Shown here piece after piece: positions 9,305 to 21,690 of a stretch of 64,000 nt of DNA. A model generated the notes under the pieces. That model was not told the origin of the DNA. It worked only from the letters and a program-made list of their open reading frames with translations, and did not search any database. Source of the DNA: Arion vulgaris. Lineage: Eukaryota > Mollusca > Gastropoda > Stylommatophora > Arionidae. How positions within the stretch are numbered: the stretch's first letter is position 1; every line of letters starts with the position of its first letter. The position numbers and the translations under genes were made by a program. The stretch is from positions 1,414,282-1,478,281 of the forward strand of contig CM036759.1 of assembly GCA_020796225.1 (NCBI GenBank). Direction: 5' to 3'.

Positions 9305-12300
9305 ACATCAAAGATAGATAGAAGACATCAAAGAGAGATAGAAGACATCAAAGAGAGATAGATAGAAGACATCAAAGATAGATAGATAGAAGACATCAAA
9401 GAGAGATAGAAGACATCAAAGAGAGATAGATAGACATCAAAGAGAGATAGAAGACATCAAAGAGAGATAGATAGACATCAAAGAGAGATAGAAGACATCA
9501 AAGAGAGATAGATAGAAGACATCAAAGATAGATAGATAGAAGACATCAAAGAGAGATAGATAGATAGAAGACATCAAAGAGAGATAGATAGATAGAAGAC
9601 ATCAAGAGATAGATGAAGACATCAAAGAGATAGATAGAAGACATCAAAGAGATAGATAGACATCAAGAAAATAGAAGACATCAAGAGAAGATAGAAGACA
9701 TCAAAGATGAAGATAGACAGAAGACATCAAGAGATAGATGAAGACATAAGAATAGTGACATCAAGAGATAGAAGACATCAAAGAGAGATAGATAGAAGAG
9801 ACATCAAGAGAAAAATAGAAGACATCAAGAGAGATAGAAGACATAAAAGAGAGATAAAGACATCAAAGATGAGACATAGAGAGAAGAACATCAAAGAGAG
9901 ATAAAGACATGAGATAGATAGAAGACATCAAAGAGATAGATAGAAGACATCAAGAGATAGATAGAAGACATCAAAGAGAGATAGACAGAAGACATCAAAG
10001 AGAGATAGATAGAAGACATCAAGGAGATAGATAGAAGACATCAAGAGATAGATAGAAGACATCAAAGAGATAGACAGAAGACATCAAAGAGAGTAGATAG
10101 AAGACATCAAAGAGAGATAGATAGAAGACATCAAAGAGAGATAGATAGATAGACAGAAGACATCAAAGAGAGATAGAACAGAAGACATCAAAGAAGATAG
10201 ATAGAAGACATCAAGAGTATATAGATAGACAGAAGACATCAAGAGAGATAGATAGATCAGACAGAAGACATCAAAGAGAGATAGACTGAAGACATCAAGA
10301 GAGATAGATGAGACAGAAGACATCAAATGAGACATCAGATAGCAAGACATCAAAGAGAATAGATGATAGACAGAAGACATCAAGAGAGATAGATGAAGAC
10401 ATCAAAGAATAGATAGAAGACATCAGAGTAATAGATAGAGACATCAAGAGTAATAACAGAAGACATCAAGAGAGATAATGAGAAGACATCAAGAGAATAG
10501 ATAGAAGACATCAAGAGAATAATAGAAGACATCAAAGAGATAGACAGAAGACATCAAAGAGATAGATAGAAGACATCAAAGAGAATAGATGAAGACATCA
10601 AGAGAGATAGATAAAGACATCAAAGAGATAGACAGAAGACATCAAAGAGATAGATAGAAGACATCAAAGAGATAGATAGAAGACATCAAAGAGTAGATAG
10701 ATAGACATCAGAGACATCACAGAGACATCAGAAGATAGACAGAGACATCAAAGAGATAGATAAAAGACATCAAAGAGATATAACTAGACAGAAGTACATC
10801 AAAGAGAATAGATAGACTCAGACATGAAGACATCAAAGAGATAATAGACAATCAGTAAGACATCAAAGAGAATAATAGATAGACAGAAGACATCAAAGAG
10901 AGATAGAAGACATCAAAGAGATAGATAGATACAGAAGACATCAAAGATAGATAGATAGAAGACATCAAAGAGAGATAGATAGAAGACATCAAAGAGATAG
11001 ACAGAAGACATCAAAGAGATAGATAGAAGACATCAAAGAGATAGATAGATAGAAGACATCAAAGAGAGATAGATAGAAGACATCAAAGAGAGATAGAAGA
11101 AGACATCAAGAGAGATAGATAGAAGACATCAAAGAGATAGATAGAAGACATCAAAGAGGATAGATAGAAGACATCAAAGAGAAGATAGACTCAAGAAGGA
11201 CATCAAGAGAGATAGATAGAAGACATCAAAGAGATAGATAGAAGACATCAAAGAGAGATAGATAGAAGACATCAAAGAGATATAGATAGAAGACATCAAA
11301 GAGAGATAGATAGAAGACATCAAAGAGAGATAGATAGAAGACAAAGAATCAAGAGAGATAGATAGATAGACAGAAGACATCAAAGAGAGATAGATAGAAT
11401 CAAGAAGATAGACATCAAAGAGAGATAGATAGAAGACATCAAAGAGAGATATAGATAAAGAGATAAGAAGACATCAAAAGAGATAGATAGATAGACAGAA
11501 GACATCAAAGAGAATAGATAGAAGACATCAAAGAGAGATAGATAGATAGACAGAAGACATCAAAGAGATAGAATAGATAGACAGAAGACATCAAAGAGAG
11601 ATAGATAGAAGACATCAAAGAGAGATATATAGATAGACAGAAGACATCAAAGAGATAGAATAGATAGACAGAAGACATCAAAGAGAGATAGATAGAAGAC
11701 ATCAAAGAGAGATAGATAGATAGACAGAAGACATCAAAGAGAAATAGATAGAAGACATCAAAGAGAGATAGATAGAAGACATCACAGAGAGATAGATAGA
11801 AGACATCAAAGATGAAAGATAGACAGAAGACATCAAAAGAGATAGATAGATAGACAAGAAGACATCAAAGAGAGATAGATAGATAGACAGAAGACATCAA
11901 AGAGAGATAGATAGATAGAAGACATCAAAGAGAGATAGATAGAAGACATCAAAGAGAGATAGATAGAAGACATCAAAAGAGATAGATGAAGACATCAGAA
12001 GATAGACAGAAGACATCAAAGAGAGATAGATAGAAGACATCAAGAGAGATAGATAGAAGACATCAAAGAGATAGACAGAAGACATCAAAGAGAGATAGAT
12101 AGAGACATCAAAGAGAGATAGACAGAAGACATCAAAGAGAGATAGATAGAAGACATCAAAGAGAGATAGATAGAAGACATCAAAGAGAGATATATAGAAG
12201 ACATCAAAGAGAGATAGATAGAAGACATCAAAGAGAGATAGATAGAAGACATCAAAGAGATGATAGATGACAGAAGACATCAAAGAGAGATAGATAGATA

Positions 12301-12690
12301 GACAGAAGACATCAAAGAGAGATAGATAGAAGACATCAAGAGAGATATATAGATAGACAGAAGACATCAAAGAGAGATAAATAGATAGAGAGAAGACATC
12401 AAAGAGAGATATATAGAAGACATCAAAGAGAGATAGATAGATAGACAGAAGACATCAAAGAGAGATAGATAGATAGAACACATCAAAGAGAGATAGATAG
12501 ACAGAAGACATCAAAGAGAGATAGATAGATAGACAGAAGACATCAAAGAGAGATAGATAGACAGAAGACATCAAAGAGAGATATATAGAAGACATCAAAG
12601 AGAGATAGATAGATAGATAGATAGATAGAAGACATCAAAGAGAGATAGATAGACAGAAGACATCAAAGAGAGATAGATAGACAGAAAGAG
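9305..12690. repeat. 3.4-kb array of GACATCAAAGAGAGATAGAT units
   Basis: The core AGACATCAAAGAGAGATAGA is followed by a variable number of GATA tetramers and sometimes GACA, so the period varies from about 20 to 36 bp. The plus strand is very purine-rich. Between about 10180 and 10900 many units lack single bases or are scrambled, while both ends are regular. Open frames on the minus strand (Ser/Leu/Tyr/Phe-rich) are repeat translations. Confidence 0.95.
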
Positions 12691-13020
12691 GCAGACGTTC
12701 TATGTTGAAATCCCAGTGGATCTCAGACGATGATAAGACCGACCCACAAAATCGATGGTGGATCGATCATCACACAAATCTGAACATATCTCCCATACAT
12801 AAACAGTAAGCATGATTACACGCAGGAGCGCGCGCGCGTGGCCCGGCCCGGTATATTAATGGCGGTGTGATTGTATAATGTGAAGGAAAAATATCGTTAA
12901 TGGGCAGCAGTAGACAGGGCATGACATACATATTTGAGGGGCATTGCATAGATGAGCTGACAGATCGATGTGTGGAGAGAGATACTAGAGGGATTAGTGG
13001 GGAGGCGGGGGATTGTATTG
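12691..13020. other. Short non-repetitive spacer with a GC-rich patch
   Basis: Normal-complexity sequence including a GC-rich patch (GCGCGCGCGTGGCCCGGCC, 12829-12847) that stands out against the AT-rich surroundings. No coding frame or RNA gene is recognised. Confidence 0.4.
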
Positions 13021-13208
13021 TTGAGTACATGTCGAGTGGATGTTGAGTACATGTTGAGTACATGTTGAGTGGATGTTGAGTACATGTTGAGTACATGTTG
13101 AGTGCATGTCGAGTGCATGTTGAGTGCATGTTGAGTGCATGTTGAGTGGATGTGAGTGCATGATGAGTACATGTTGAGTGCATGTTGAGTGCATGTTGAG
13201 TGGATGTC
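13021..13208. repeat. 11-bp minisatellite (GAGTGCATGTT), about 17 units
   Basis: Units are GAGTACATGTT, GAGTGCATGTT and GAGTGGATGTT in mixed order, with occasional one-base changes. It directly precedes the SINE. Minus-strand open frames over it (His/Ser/Thr/Cys-rich) are translations of the repeat. Confidence 0.9.
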
Positions 13209-13217
13209 TTCATGAAT

Positions 13218-13490
13218 TAGGGTGGTTGTAAGGGTCTTTGTGGCTAAGTGGTTATGTTCTTTGCCGTGCGAGTCGACGGTTGTGAGTTCGAATCTGGGCC
13301 GCATCGTTCTGTTCACGAGTGCATTTTTAAGAGACCCCTAGGATTGTTGCTGTAACAACGGAGCTCATGCTTTATGCAATACTCTGGGAAGGTGGCGTGC
13401 TATTTATGCAGAGAGGGACCGAGCCATATGGAGTCAAACCCGGTGCAATGAAGTCAATTCTTTGGTTTTATAGTGATTAGAATATTGTAT
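13218..13490 (+). mobile_element. tRNA-derived SINE
   Basis: The head at about 13225-13300 has the layout of a tRNA gene: an A-box-like TGGCTAAGTGGTTA, then about 25 nt of anticodon-arm region, then a B-box-like GAGTTCGAATC with the T-loop TTCGAAT. These two boxes form a Pol III internal promoter. A non-tRNA body follows (AGAGACCCCTAGGATTG to about 13470). The acceptor stem does not pair cleanly and no CCA or discriminator context is seen, so it is a SINE rather than a working tRNA gene. I cannot name the family. No clear A-tail or target duplication is seen. Confidence 0.65.
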
Positions 13491-13504
13491 GCATCATTTT
13501 ATTT

Positions 13505-13872
13505 ATACTTGACTGCACTGACTGCACTAAACTGCACTTGACTGCACGTGACAGAACTTGACTGCACTTGATGTGTCCATCAAAGTATGGAGACATTTAA
13601 CTTGACTGCACTTGACTGCACGTGACAGCACTTGACTGTACTTGATGTGTCCATGAAAGTATGGAGATATTTCACTTGACTGCACTGACTGCACTTGCGG
13701 CACTGAGTGCACTTTCCTGCACGTGACTGCACTTGACTGCACGTGACAGCATGACTGCACTGATGTGTCCATGAAAGTATGGAGATATTTCACTTGACTG
13801 CACTTGACTGCACTTGACGGCACTGAGTGCACTTGCCTGCACGTGACTGCACTTGCCTGCACGTGACTGCAC
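13505..13872. repeat. 10-bp repeat (TTGACTGCAC) in a higher-order array
   Basis: Short units TTGACTGCAC and GTGACTGCAC are grouped around a recurring non-repeated segment TGATGTGTCCATGAAAGTAT (starting near 13570, 13644 and 13762). This makes a higher-order unit of roughly 75-120 bp present about three times. Confidence 0.85.
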
Positions 13873-13936
13873 CAAAATAAAACTCCATATTCCTGTATTT
13901 ATTCAATGTTTTCTCATTACTCTTATCTTTCAATCC

Positions 13937-14813
13937 AATATGGGCATATGTACACAATATGGGCATATGTACACAATATGGGCATATGTACACAATATGG
14001 GCATATGTACACAAAATGGGAATATGTACACAATATGGGCATATGTACACAATATGGGCATATGTACACAATATGGGCATATGTACACAATATGGGCATA
14101 TGTACACAATATGGGCATATGTACACAATATGGGCATATGTACACAATATGGGCATATGTACACAATATGGGCATATGTACACAATATGGGCATATGTAC
14201 ACAATATGGGCATATGTACACAATATGGGCATATGTACACAATATGGGCATATGTACACAATATGGGAATATGTATAAAATATGGGCATATGTACACAAT
14301 ATGGGCATATGTACACAATATGGACATAGTACACAATATGGGCATATGTACACAATATGGGCATATGTACACAATATGGGCATATGTACACAATATGGGC
14401 ATATGTACACAATATGGGCATATGTACACAATATGGGAATATGTACACAATATGGAGCAATATGTACACAATATGGGCATATGTACACAGTATGGGCATA
14501 TGTACACAATATGGGTATATGTACACAATATGGACATATGTACACAATATGAACATATGTACACAATATGGGCATTTGTACACAATATGAGCATATGTAC
14601 ACAATATGAGCATATGTGCAAAATATGGGCATATGTACACAATATATGACGTATGTACATAATATGGGCATATATACACAATATGGGCGTATGTACACAA
14701 TATGGGCGTATGTACACAATATGGGCGTATGCACACAGTATGGGCGCATGTACACAATATGGGCGTATGTACACAATATGGGCGTATGTACACAGTATGG
14801 GCACATGTACACA
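13937..14813. repeat. 19-bp minisatellite, about 46 units
   Basis: The unit is AATATGGGCATATGTACAC. It has no stop codon in any of the six frames when repeated, and because 19 is not a multiple of 3 each frame cycles through all phases. Six overlapping open frames of up to 340 codons therefore arise on the two strands. The right-hand 200 bp is more diverged (GGGCGTATG, ATGAGCATATG). Confidence 0.95.
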
Positions 14814-14814
14814 A

Positions 14815-14925
14815 TGTGTCAGGATTTGCCTCATAGTGTCAGGATTTGCCTCATAGTGTGAGGATTTGCCTCATAGTGTCAGGATTTGCCTCATAGTGTC
14901 AGGATTTGCCTCATAGTGTCAGGAT
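14815..14925. repeat. 20-bp minisatellite, about 6 units
   Basis: The unit GTGTCAGGATTTGCCTCATA is nearly invariant; one copy has GTGTGAGG. It begins at the last unit of the 19-bp array with almost no spacer. Confidence 0.95.
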
Positions 14926-14934
14926 AAGAATATC

Positions 14935-15215
14935 TTTCTAGAAGTACGCGCTTTTGTGTACGCTTCATAAATAGTCTTCCTCATCATCTCTGTTATCTCT
15001 GAGGTCTACTTTTTGAGTGGCCGGCCATTTTACTTTGTATCCATTGTATCGAAGAAACATTGTTCTTTAATGCACACTGTTTGTTGATAATCTGTTTATG
15101 TGGTTGAACCATTTAATTTGTTGTTTCTTGATGAAGTTCAGTACTGATGTTGTACACACTTTTTCCTATGTCTTCATTTCTCAACCGGTCTCTTCTTGTT
15201 ACACTCACTGATAGA
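14935..15215 (-). pseudogene. Decayed LINE reverse-transcriptase C-terminus
   Basis: On the minus strand two frames together read like the C-terminal region of a non-LTR retrotransposon ORF2: TRRDRLRNEDIG in one frame, then NFIKKQQIKWFNHINRL in another. This matches the usual 'R-R-x-R-R-N-x-D-I ... W-F-x-H-I-x-R' layout seen after the RT domain. A basic segment and several stops follow. At least one frameshift and internal stops make it dead. It is bounded by arrays on both sides. The family is uncertain; it differs from the LINEs at 32005, 46714 and 49405. Confidence 0.55.
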
Positions 15216-15224
15216 ATAAATAGT

Positions 15225-17846
15225 TCAATAAACCGTTGCTACCATCAACAAACAGAATAAAGCGTTGCTACCATCAACAAACAGAATAAAGCGTTGCTAG
15301 GATCAACAAACAGAAAAAATCGTTGCTAGGATCAACAAACAGAATAAACCGTTGCTACCATCAACAAACAGAATAAACCGTTGCTACCATCAACAAACAG
15401 AATAAAGCGTTGCTACCATCAACAAACAGAATAAAGCGTTGCTACCATCAACAAACAGTATAAACCGTTGCTACCATCAACAAACAGAATAAACCGTTGC
15501 TACCATCAACAAACAGAATAAACCGTTGCTACCATCAACAAACAGAATAAACCGTTGCTACCATCAACAAACAGAATAAAGCGTTGCTACCATCAACAAA
15601 CAGAATAAAGCGTTGCTAGGATCAACAAACAGATAAAACCGTTGCTAGATCAACAAACAGAATAAACCGTTGCTAGCATCAACAAACAGAATAAACCGTT
15701 GCTACCATCAACAAACAGAATAAACCGTTGCTACCATCAACAAACAGAATAAAGCGTTGCTAGGATCAACAAACAGAAAAATCGTTGCTACATCAACAAA
15801 CAGAATAAACCCTTGCTACCATCAACAAACAGATAAACGTTGCTAGGATCAACAAACAGTATAAACCGTTGCTACCATCAACAAACAGAATAAACCGTTG
15901 CTACCATCAACAAACAGAATAAACCGTTGCTACCATCAACAAACAGAATAAACCGTTGCTACCATCAACAAACAGAATAAAGCGTTGCTACCATCAACAA
16001 ACAGAATAAAGCGTTGCTACCATCAACAAACAGAATAAACCGTTGCTACCATCAACAAACAGAATAAATCGTTGCTAGGATCAACAAACAGAATAAACCG
16101 TTGCTACCATCAACAAACAGAATAAACGTTGCTACATCAACAAACAGAAAAAATCGTTGCTACGATCAACAAACAGAATAAACGTTGCTACCATCAACAA
16201 ACAGATAAACGTTGCTACGATCAACAAACAGAATAAACCGTTGCTACCATCAACAAACAGAATAAAGCGTTGCTAGGATCAACAAACAGAATAAACCGTT
16301 GCTAGGATCAACATACAGAATAAACGTTGCTACGATCAACAAACAGAATAAACGTTGCTACATCAACAAACAGAATAAAGTCGTTGCTAGGATCAACAAA
16401 CAAATAAAGCGTTGCTAGATCAACAAACAAATAAAGCGTTGCTAGCATCAACAAACAGAAAAAGCGTTGCTAGGATCAACAAACAGAATAAAGCGTTGCT
16501 AGGATCAACAAACAGAATAAAGCGTTGCTAGGATCAACAAACAGAATAAAGCGTTGCTACCATCAACAAACAGAATAAACCGTTGCTAGGATCAACAAAC
16601 ATAAAAAATCGTTGCTAGGATCAACAAACAGAATAAACCGTTGCTACCATCAACAAACAGATAAACGTTGCTACGCATCAACAAACAGAATAAACGTTGC
16701 TACGGATCAACAAACAGAAAAAGCGTTGCTACATCAACAAACAGAATAAAGCGTTGCTACCATCAACAACAGAATAAACCGTTGCACCATCAACAAACAG
16801 AACAAAGCGTTGCTAGGATCAACAAACAGAATAAAGCGTTGCTAGGATCAACAAACAGAATAAAGCGTTGCTAGGATCAACAAACAGAATAATCGTTAGA
16901 TCAACAAACAGAATAAATCGTTTCTAGGATCAACAAACAAATAAACCGTTGCTACCAGTCAACAAACAGAATAAATCGTTGCTAGATCAACAAACAGAAT
17001 AAAGCGTTGCTAGGATCAACAAACAGAATAAACGTTGCTAGGATCAACAAACAGAATAAAGCGTTGCTAGGATCAACAAACAGAATAAATCGTTGCTACC
17101 ATCAACAAACAGAATAAAGCGTTGCTAGGATCAACAAACAGAATAAAGCGTTTACATCAACAAACAGAAAAAGCGTTGCTAGGATCAACAAACAGAATAA
17201 AGCGTCTAGTCAACAAACAGAAAAAGCGTTGCTACCATCAACAAACAGAATAAAGCGTTGCTAGGATCAACAAACAGAATAAATCGTTGCTACCATCAAC
17301 AAACAGAATAAATCGTTGCTAGGATCAACAAACAGAATAAAGCGTTGCTACCATCAACAAACAGAATAAAGCGTTGCTAGGATCAACAAACAGAATAAAG
17401 CGTTGCTACCATCAACAAACAGAATAAATCGTTGCTACCATCAACAAACAGAATAAAGCGTTGCTAGGATCAACAAACAGAATAAATCGTTGCTAGGATC
17501 AACAAACAGAATAAAGCGTTGCTACCATCAACAAACAGAATAAACCGTTGCTACCATCAACAAACAGAATAAAGCGTTGCTAGGATCAACAAACAGAATA
17601 AAGCGTTGCTAATCAACATCAAGCTCAAACAGAATAAAGCGTTGCTACCATCAACAAACAGAATAAAGCGTTGCTAGGATCAACAAACAGAATAAACCGT
17701 TGCTACCATCAACAAACAGAATAAACCGTTGTCACCATCAACAAACAAAATAAAGCGTTGCTAGGATCAACAAACAGAATAAATCGTTGCTAGGATCAAC
17801 AAACAGAATAAATCGTTGCTAGGATCAACAAACAGAATAAAGCGAT
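15225..17846. repeat. 29-bp minisatellite, about 90 units
   Basis: The unit combines ATCAACAAACAGAATAAA with GCGTTGCTACC. Two positions vary together or independently: ACC/AGG after GCT, and ACC/AGC/ATC before GTT. The left part is mostly the ACC types and the right part mostly the AGG types. Single-base losses are common between about 15620 and 17220. Confidence 0.95.
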
Positions 17847-18209
17847 GGGTTGTCAAGTTTAAGAAAAACTAGATATAACTGAAATGTCTGTGTTTGAATG
17901 GAAAAGGCATCGTCCGTGTATTTGCCCAAGATTGTGTGTGTGAGGTTGTCCATCGGAAGAATGGAACGGAACTCAAGAAAATAGTAAGAGCTTACAGATG
18001 TCAGACAGGTTTGTCTTGGTCAGACACTGGTCAAGAACGGTCTCAGCGGCCAGAGTGATTAGTTGTTAGTCGGCACTGTGGTCACATCTCGTGGCGCGTG
18101 CATGCAGCTAATTAAGAGAGGGGGTAGACTTGGTTGCTTGCAGTATTTAGGTACAAAGGCGAGGGGGAGGTAGACGGAGAAAGTAAAGATAGAAATATAG
18201 AAGGACATA
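17847..18209. other. Non-repetitive spacer, no gene recognised
   Basis: Normal-complexity sequence between the 29-bp and 34-bp arrays. Short frames on both strands contain stops, and I see no conserved protein motif or RNA gene. Confidence 0.4.
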
Positions 18210-19325
18210 GGAGAATGTGAACACTTGATGATGTGAGAGTAAGAGAGAAGGTGAACACTTGATGATGTGAGAGTAAGAGAGAAGGTGAACATTTGATGAT
18301 GTGAGAGTAAGAGAGAAGGTGAACACTTGATGATGTGAGAGTAAGAGAGAAGGTGAACACTTGATGATGTGAGAGTAAGAGAGAAGGTGAACACTTGATG
18401 ATGTGAGAGTAAGAGAGAATGTGAACACTTGATGATGTGAGAGTAAGAGAGAAGGTGAATATTTGATGATGTGAGAGTAAGAGAGAAGGTGAACACTTGA
18501 TGATGTGAGAGTAAGAGAGAATGTGAACACTTGATTATGTGAGAGTAAGAGAGAAGGTGAACACTTGATGATGTGAGAGTAAGAGAGAAGGTGAACATTT
18601 GATGATGTGAGAGTAAGAGAGAAGGTGAACATTTGATGATGTGAGAGTGAGAGAGAATGTGAACACTTGATGATGTGAGAGAGAATGTGAACATTTGATG
18701 ATGTGAGAGTGAGAGAAAATGTGAACATTTGATGATGTAAGTGAGAAGAATGTGAACATTTGATGATGTGAGAGTAGAGAGAATGTGAACATTTGATGAT
18801 GTGAGAGTGAGAGAAAATGTGAACATTTGATGATGTGAGAGTGAGAGAGAATGTGAACATTTGATGATGTGAGAGTAAGAGAGAATGTGAACACTTGATG
18901 ATGTGAGAGTAAGAGAAAGTGAACATTTGATGATGTAGAGTGAGAGAATGTGAACACTTGATGATGTAGAGTGAGAGAGAAAGTGAACATTTGATGAGTG
19001 AAGTAGAGAGAATGTGAACATTTGATGATGTAGAGTAGAAAGTAACCTTGATGATGTAGAGAGAAAGGTGAACATTTGATGATGTAGAGGGAGAGAGAAG
19101 GTGAACATTTGATGATGAGTGAGAGAGTGAACATTTGAGATGTGAAGTGAGAGAGAATGTGACATTTGATGATGTGAAGTGAGAGAGAGAAGGTGAACAT
19201 TTGATGATGTAAAGAAGAGAGTGAACATTTGATGAGTGAGATGAATGAGAGTGAATGTGAGAGTGAATGTGAGAGTGAATGTGAGAGTGAATGTGAGTGA
19301 ATGAGTGAATTGAGTGAATGTGAAG
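18210..19325. repeat. 34-bp minisatellite, about 30 units, ending in a 12-bp repeat
   Basis: The unit begins GTGAACACTTGATGATGTGA and ends AGTAAGAGAGAAG; GTGAAC at 18217 and 18251 gives the period. ACACTT/ACATTT and GTAAGA/GTGAGA variants are interspersed. Units from 18720 on lose bases and become irregular, and the last 80 bp is a simple GAGAGTGAATGT repeat. Confidence 0.95.
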
Positions 19326-19474
19326 TGATTGATAAAGATAAGACAATGCTTGAAGGTGGCAGATGCACCAGGGTCAGTGAGCAGTAATTGATCAAGATTA
19401 TACTCCACTTTCCCGTGATTGAGAACAAATTGCAGCCTTACAGTCTGGCATAGCAGGTAGATATGGAACGGAAG
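19326..19474 (-). other. Possible host exon (minus strand), unidentified
   Basis: Read on the minus strand, a 3' splice-site pattern precedes 19474: a CTAAC branch-point-like word, about 26 nt of pyrimidine-rich sequence, then TTTTGTGCAG. About 50 codons without a stop follow, with mixed, non-repetitive composition (for example LNHGKVEYNLDQLLLTDPG), up to the edge of the 34-bp array. I do not recognise the protein family and no clear 5' donor is seen before the array. It could be a true exon, a pseudogene, or chance. Confidence 0.25.
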
Positions 19475-19539
19475 CTGCACAAAAGTGGATGTAGTAGTGT
19501 TAGATCAGCTGTGCACGATATGACATGATGAGTTGGTTG

Positions 19540-21690
19540 AGATATACATTTCTGTGACTAGAAAAGTGATATCAATCTGATATCTACTGACATTTCTGTG
19601 ACTAGAAAAGTGATATCAATCTGATATCTGCTGACATTTCTGTGACTAGAAAAGTGATATCAATCTGATATCTACTGACATTTCTGTGACTAGAAAAGTG
19701 ATATCAATCTGATATCTACTGACATTTCTGTGACTAGAAAAGTGATATCAATCTGTTATCTACTGACATGTCTGTGACTAGAAAAGTGATATCAATCTGA
19801 TATCTACTGACATTTCTGTGACTAGAAAGTGATATCACTCTGATATCTACTGACATTTCTGTGACTAGAAAATTGATATCAATCTGATATCTACTGACAT
19901 TTCTGTGACTAGAAAAGTGATATCAATCTGATATCTGCTGACATTTCTGTGACTAGAAAAGTGATATCAATCTGATATCTACTGACATTTCTGTGACTAG
20001 AAAAGTGATATCAATCTGATATCTACTGACATTTCTGTGACTAGAAAAGTGATATCAATCTGTTATCTACTGACATTTCTGTGACTAGAAAAGTGATATC
20101 AATCTGATATCTACTGACATTTCTGTGACTAGAAAAGTGATATCAATCTGTTATCTACTGACATGTCTGTGACTAGAAAAGTGATATCAATCTGATATCT
20201 ACTGACATTTCTGTGACTAGAAAGTGATATCACTCTGATATCTACTGACATTTCTGTGACTAGAAAAGTGATATCAATCTGATATCTACTGACATTTCTG
20301 TGACTAGAAAAGTGATATCAATCTGATATCTGCTGACATTTCTGTGACTAGAAAAGTGATATCAATCTGATATCTCCTGACATTTCTGTGACTAGAAAAG
20401 TGATATCACTCTGATATCTACTGACATTTCTGTGACTAGAAAAGTGATATCAATCTGATATCTACTGACATTTCTGTGACTAGAAAAGTGATATCAATCT
20501 GATATCTACTGACATTTCTGTGACTAGAAAGTGATATCACTCTGATATCTACTGACATTTCTGTGACTAGAAAAGTGATATCAATCTGATATCTACTGAC
20601 ATTTCTGTGACTAGAAAAGTGATATCAATCTGATATCTGCTGACATTTCTGTGACTAGAAAAGTGATATCAATCTGATATCTCCTGACATTTCTGTGACT
20701 AGAAAAGTGATATCACTCTGATATCTACTGACATTTCTGTGACTAGAAAAGTGATATCAATCTGATATCTACTGACATTTCTGTGACTAGAAAAGTGATA
20801 TCAATCTGATATCTGCTGACATTTCTGTGACTAGAAAAGTGATATCAATCTGATATCTACTGACATTTCTGTGACTAGAAAAGTGATATCAATCTGTTAT
20901 CTACTGACATGTCTGTGACTAGAAAAGTGATATCAATCTGATATCTACTGACATGTCTGTGACTAGAAAAATGATATCAATCTGATATCTGCTGACATTT
21001 CTGTGACTAGAAAAGTGATATCAATCTGATATCTGCTGACATTTCTGTGACTATAAAAGTGATATCAATCTGATATCTACTGACATGTCTGTGACTAGAA
21101 AAGTGATATCAATCTGATATCTGCTGACATGTCTGTGACTAGAAAAGTGATATCAATCTGATATCTACTGACATTTCTGTGACTAGAAAAGTGATATCAA
21201 TCTGATATCTATTGACATGTCTGTGACTAGAAAATTGATATCAATCTGATATCTGCTGACATTTCTGTGACTAGAAAAGTGATATCAATCTGATATCTGC
21301 TGACATGTCTGTGACTAGAAAAGTGATATCAATCTGATATCTGCTGACATTTCTGTGACTAGAAAAGTGATATCAATCTGATATCTACTGACATGTCTGT
21401 GACTAGAAAAGTGATATCAATCTGATATCTGCTGACATGTCTGTGACTTGAAAAGTGATATCAATCTGATATCTGCTGACATTTCTGTGACTAGAAAATT
21501 GATATCAATCTGATATCTATTGATATGTCTGTGACTAGAAAAGTGATATCAATCTGATATCTGCTGACATGTATGTGACTAGAAAAGTGATATCAATCTG
21601 ATATCTGCTATAGAAGAGTTGATATTATCATTCTGAAATCTGATATCTACTGTAGAAGAGTTGATATTATCATTCTGAAATCTGATACAA
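19540..21690. repeat. 44-bp minisatellite, about 49 units
   Basis: Each unit has ACTGACATTTCTGTGACTAG then AAAAGTGATATCAATCTGATATCT. GATATC occurs twice per unit, five bases apart, so each unit can form a small dyad. Point variants (CTACTG/CTGCTG, ATTTC/ATGTC, TCAAT/TCACT, GATATCT/GTTATCT) recur in ordered groups, indicating multi-unit duplications. The right end (21600-21690) switches to a related unit with TAGAAGAGTTGATATTATC. Confidence 0.95.

Noticed and set aside
13225..13300. Intact tRNA gene
   Set aside because: A and B boxes are present but the acceptor and anticodon arms do not pair properly and a SINE body follows.
13790..14861. Overlapping 200-340-codon frames on both strands
   Set aside because: The 19-bp unit has no stop in any of the six frames, so all are open by composition.
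18059..19480. 473-codon minus-strand frame
   Set aside because: Only its first 50 codons are non-repetitive (kept as a possible exon); the rest is the 34-bp array.
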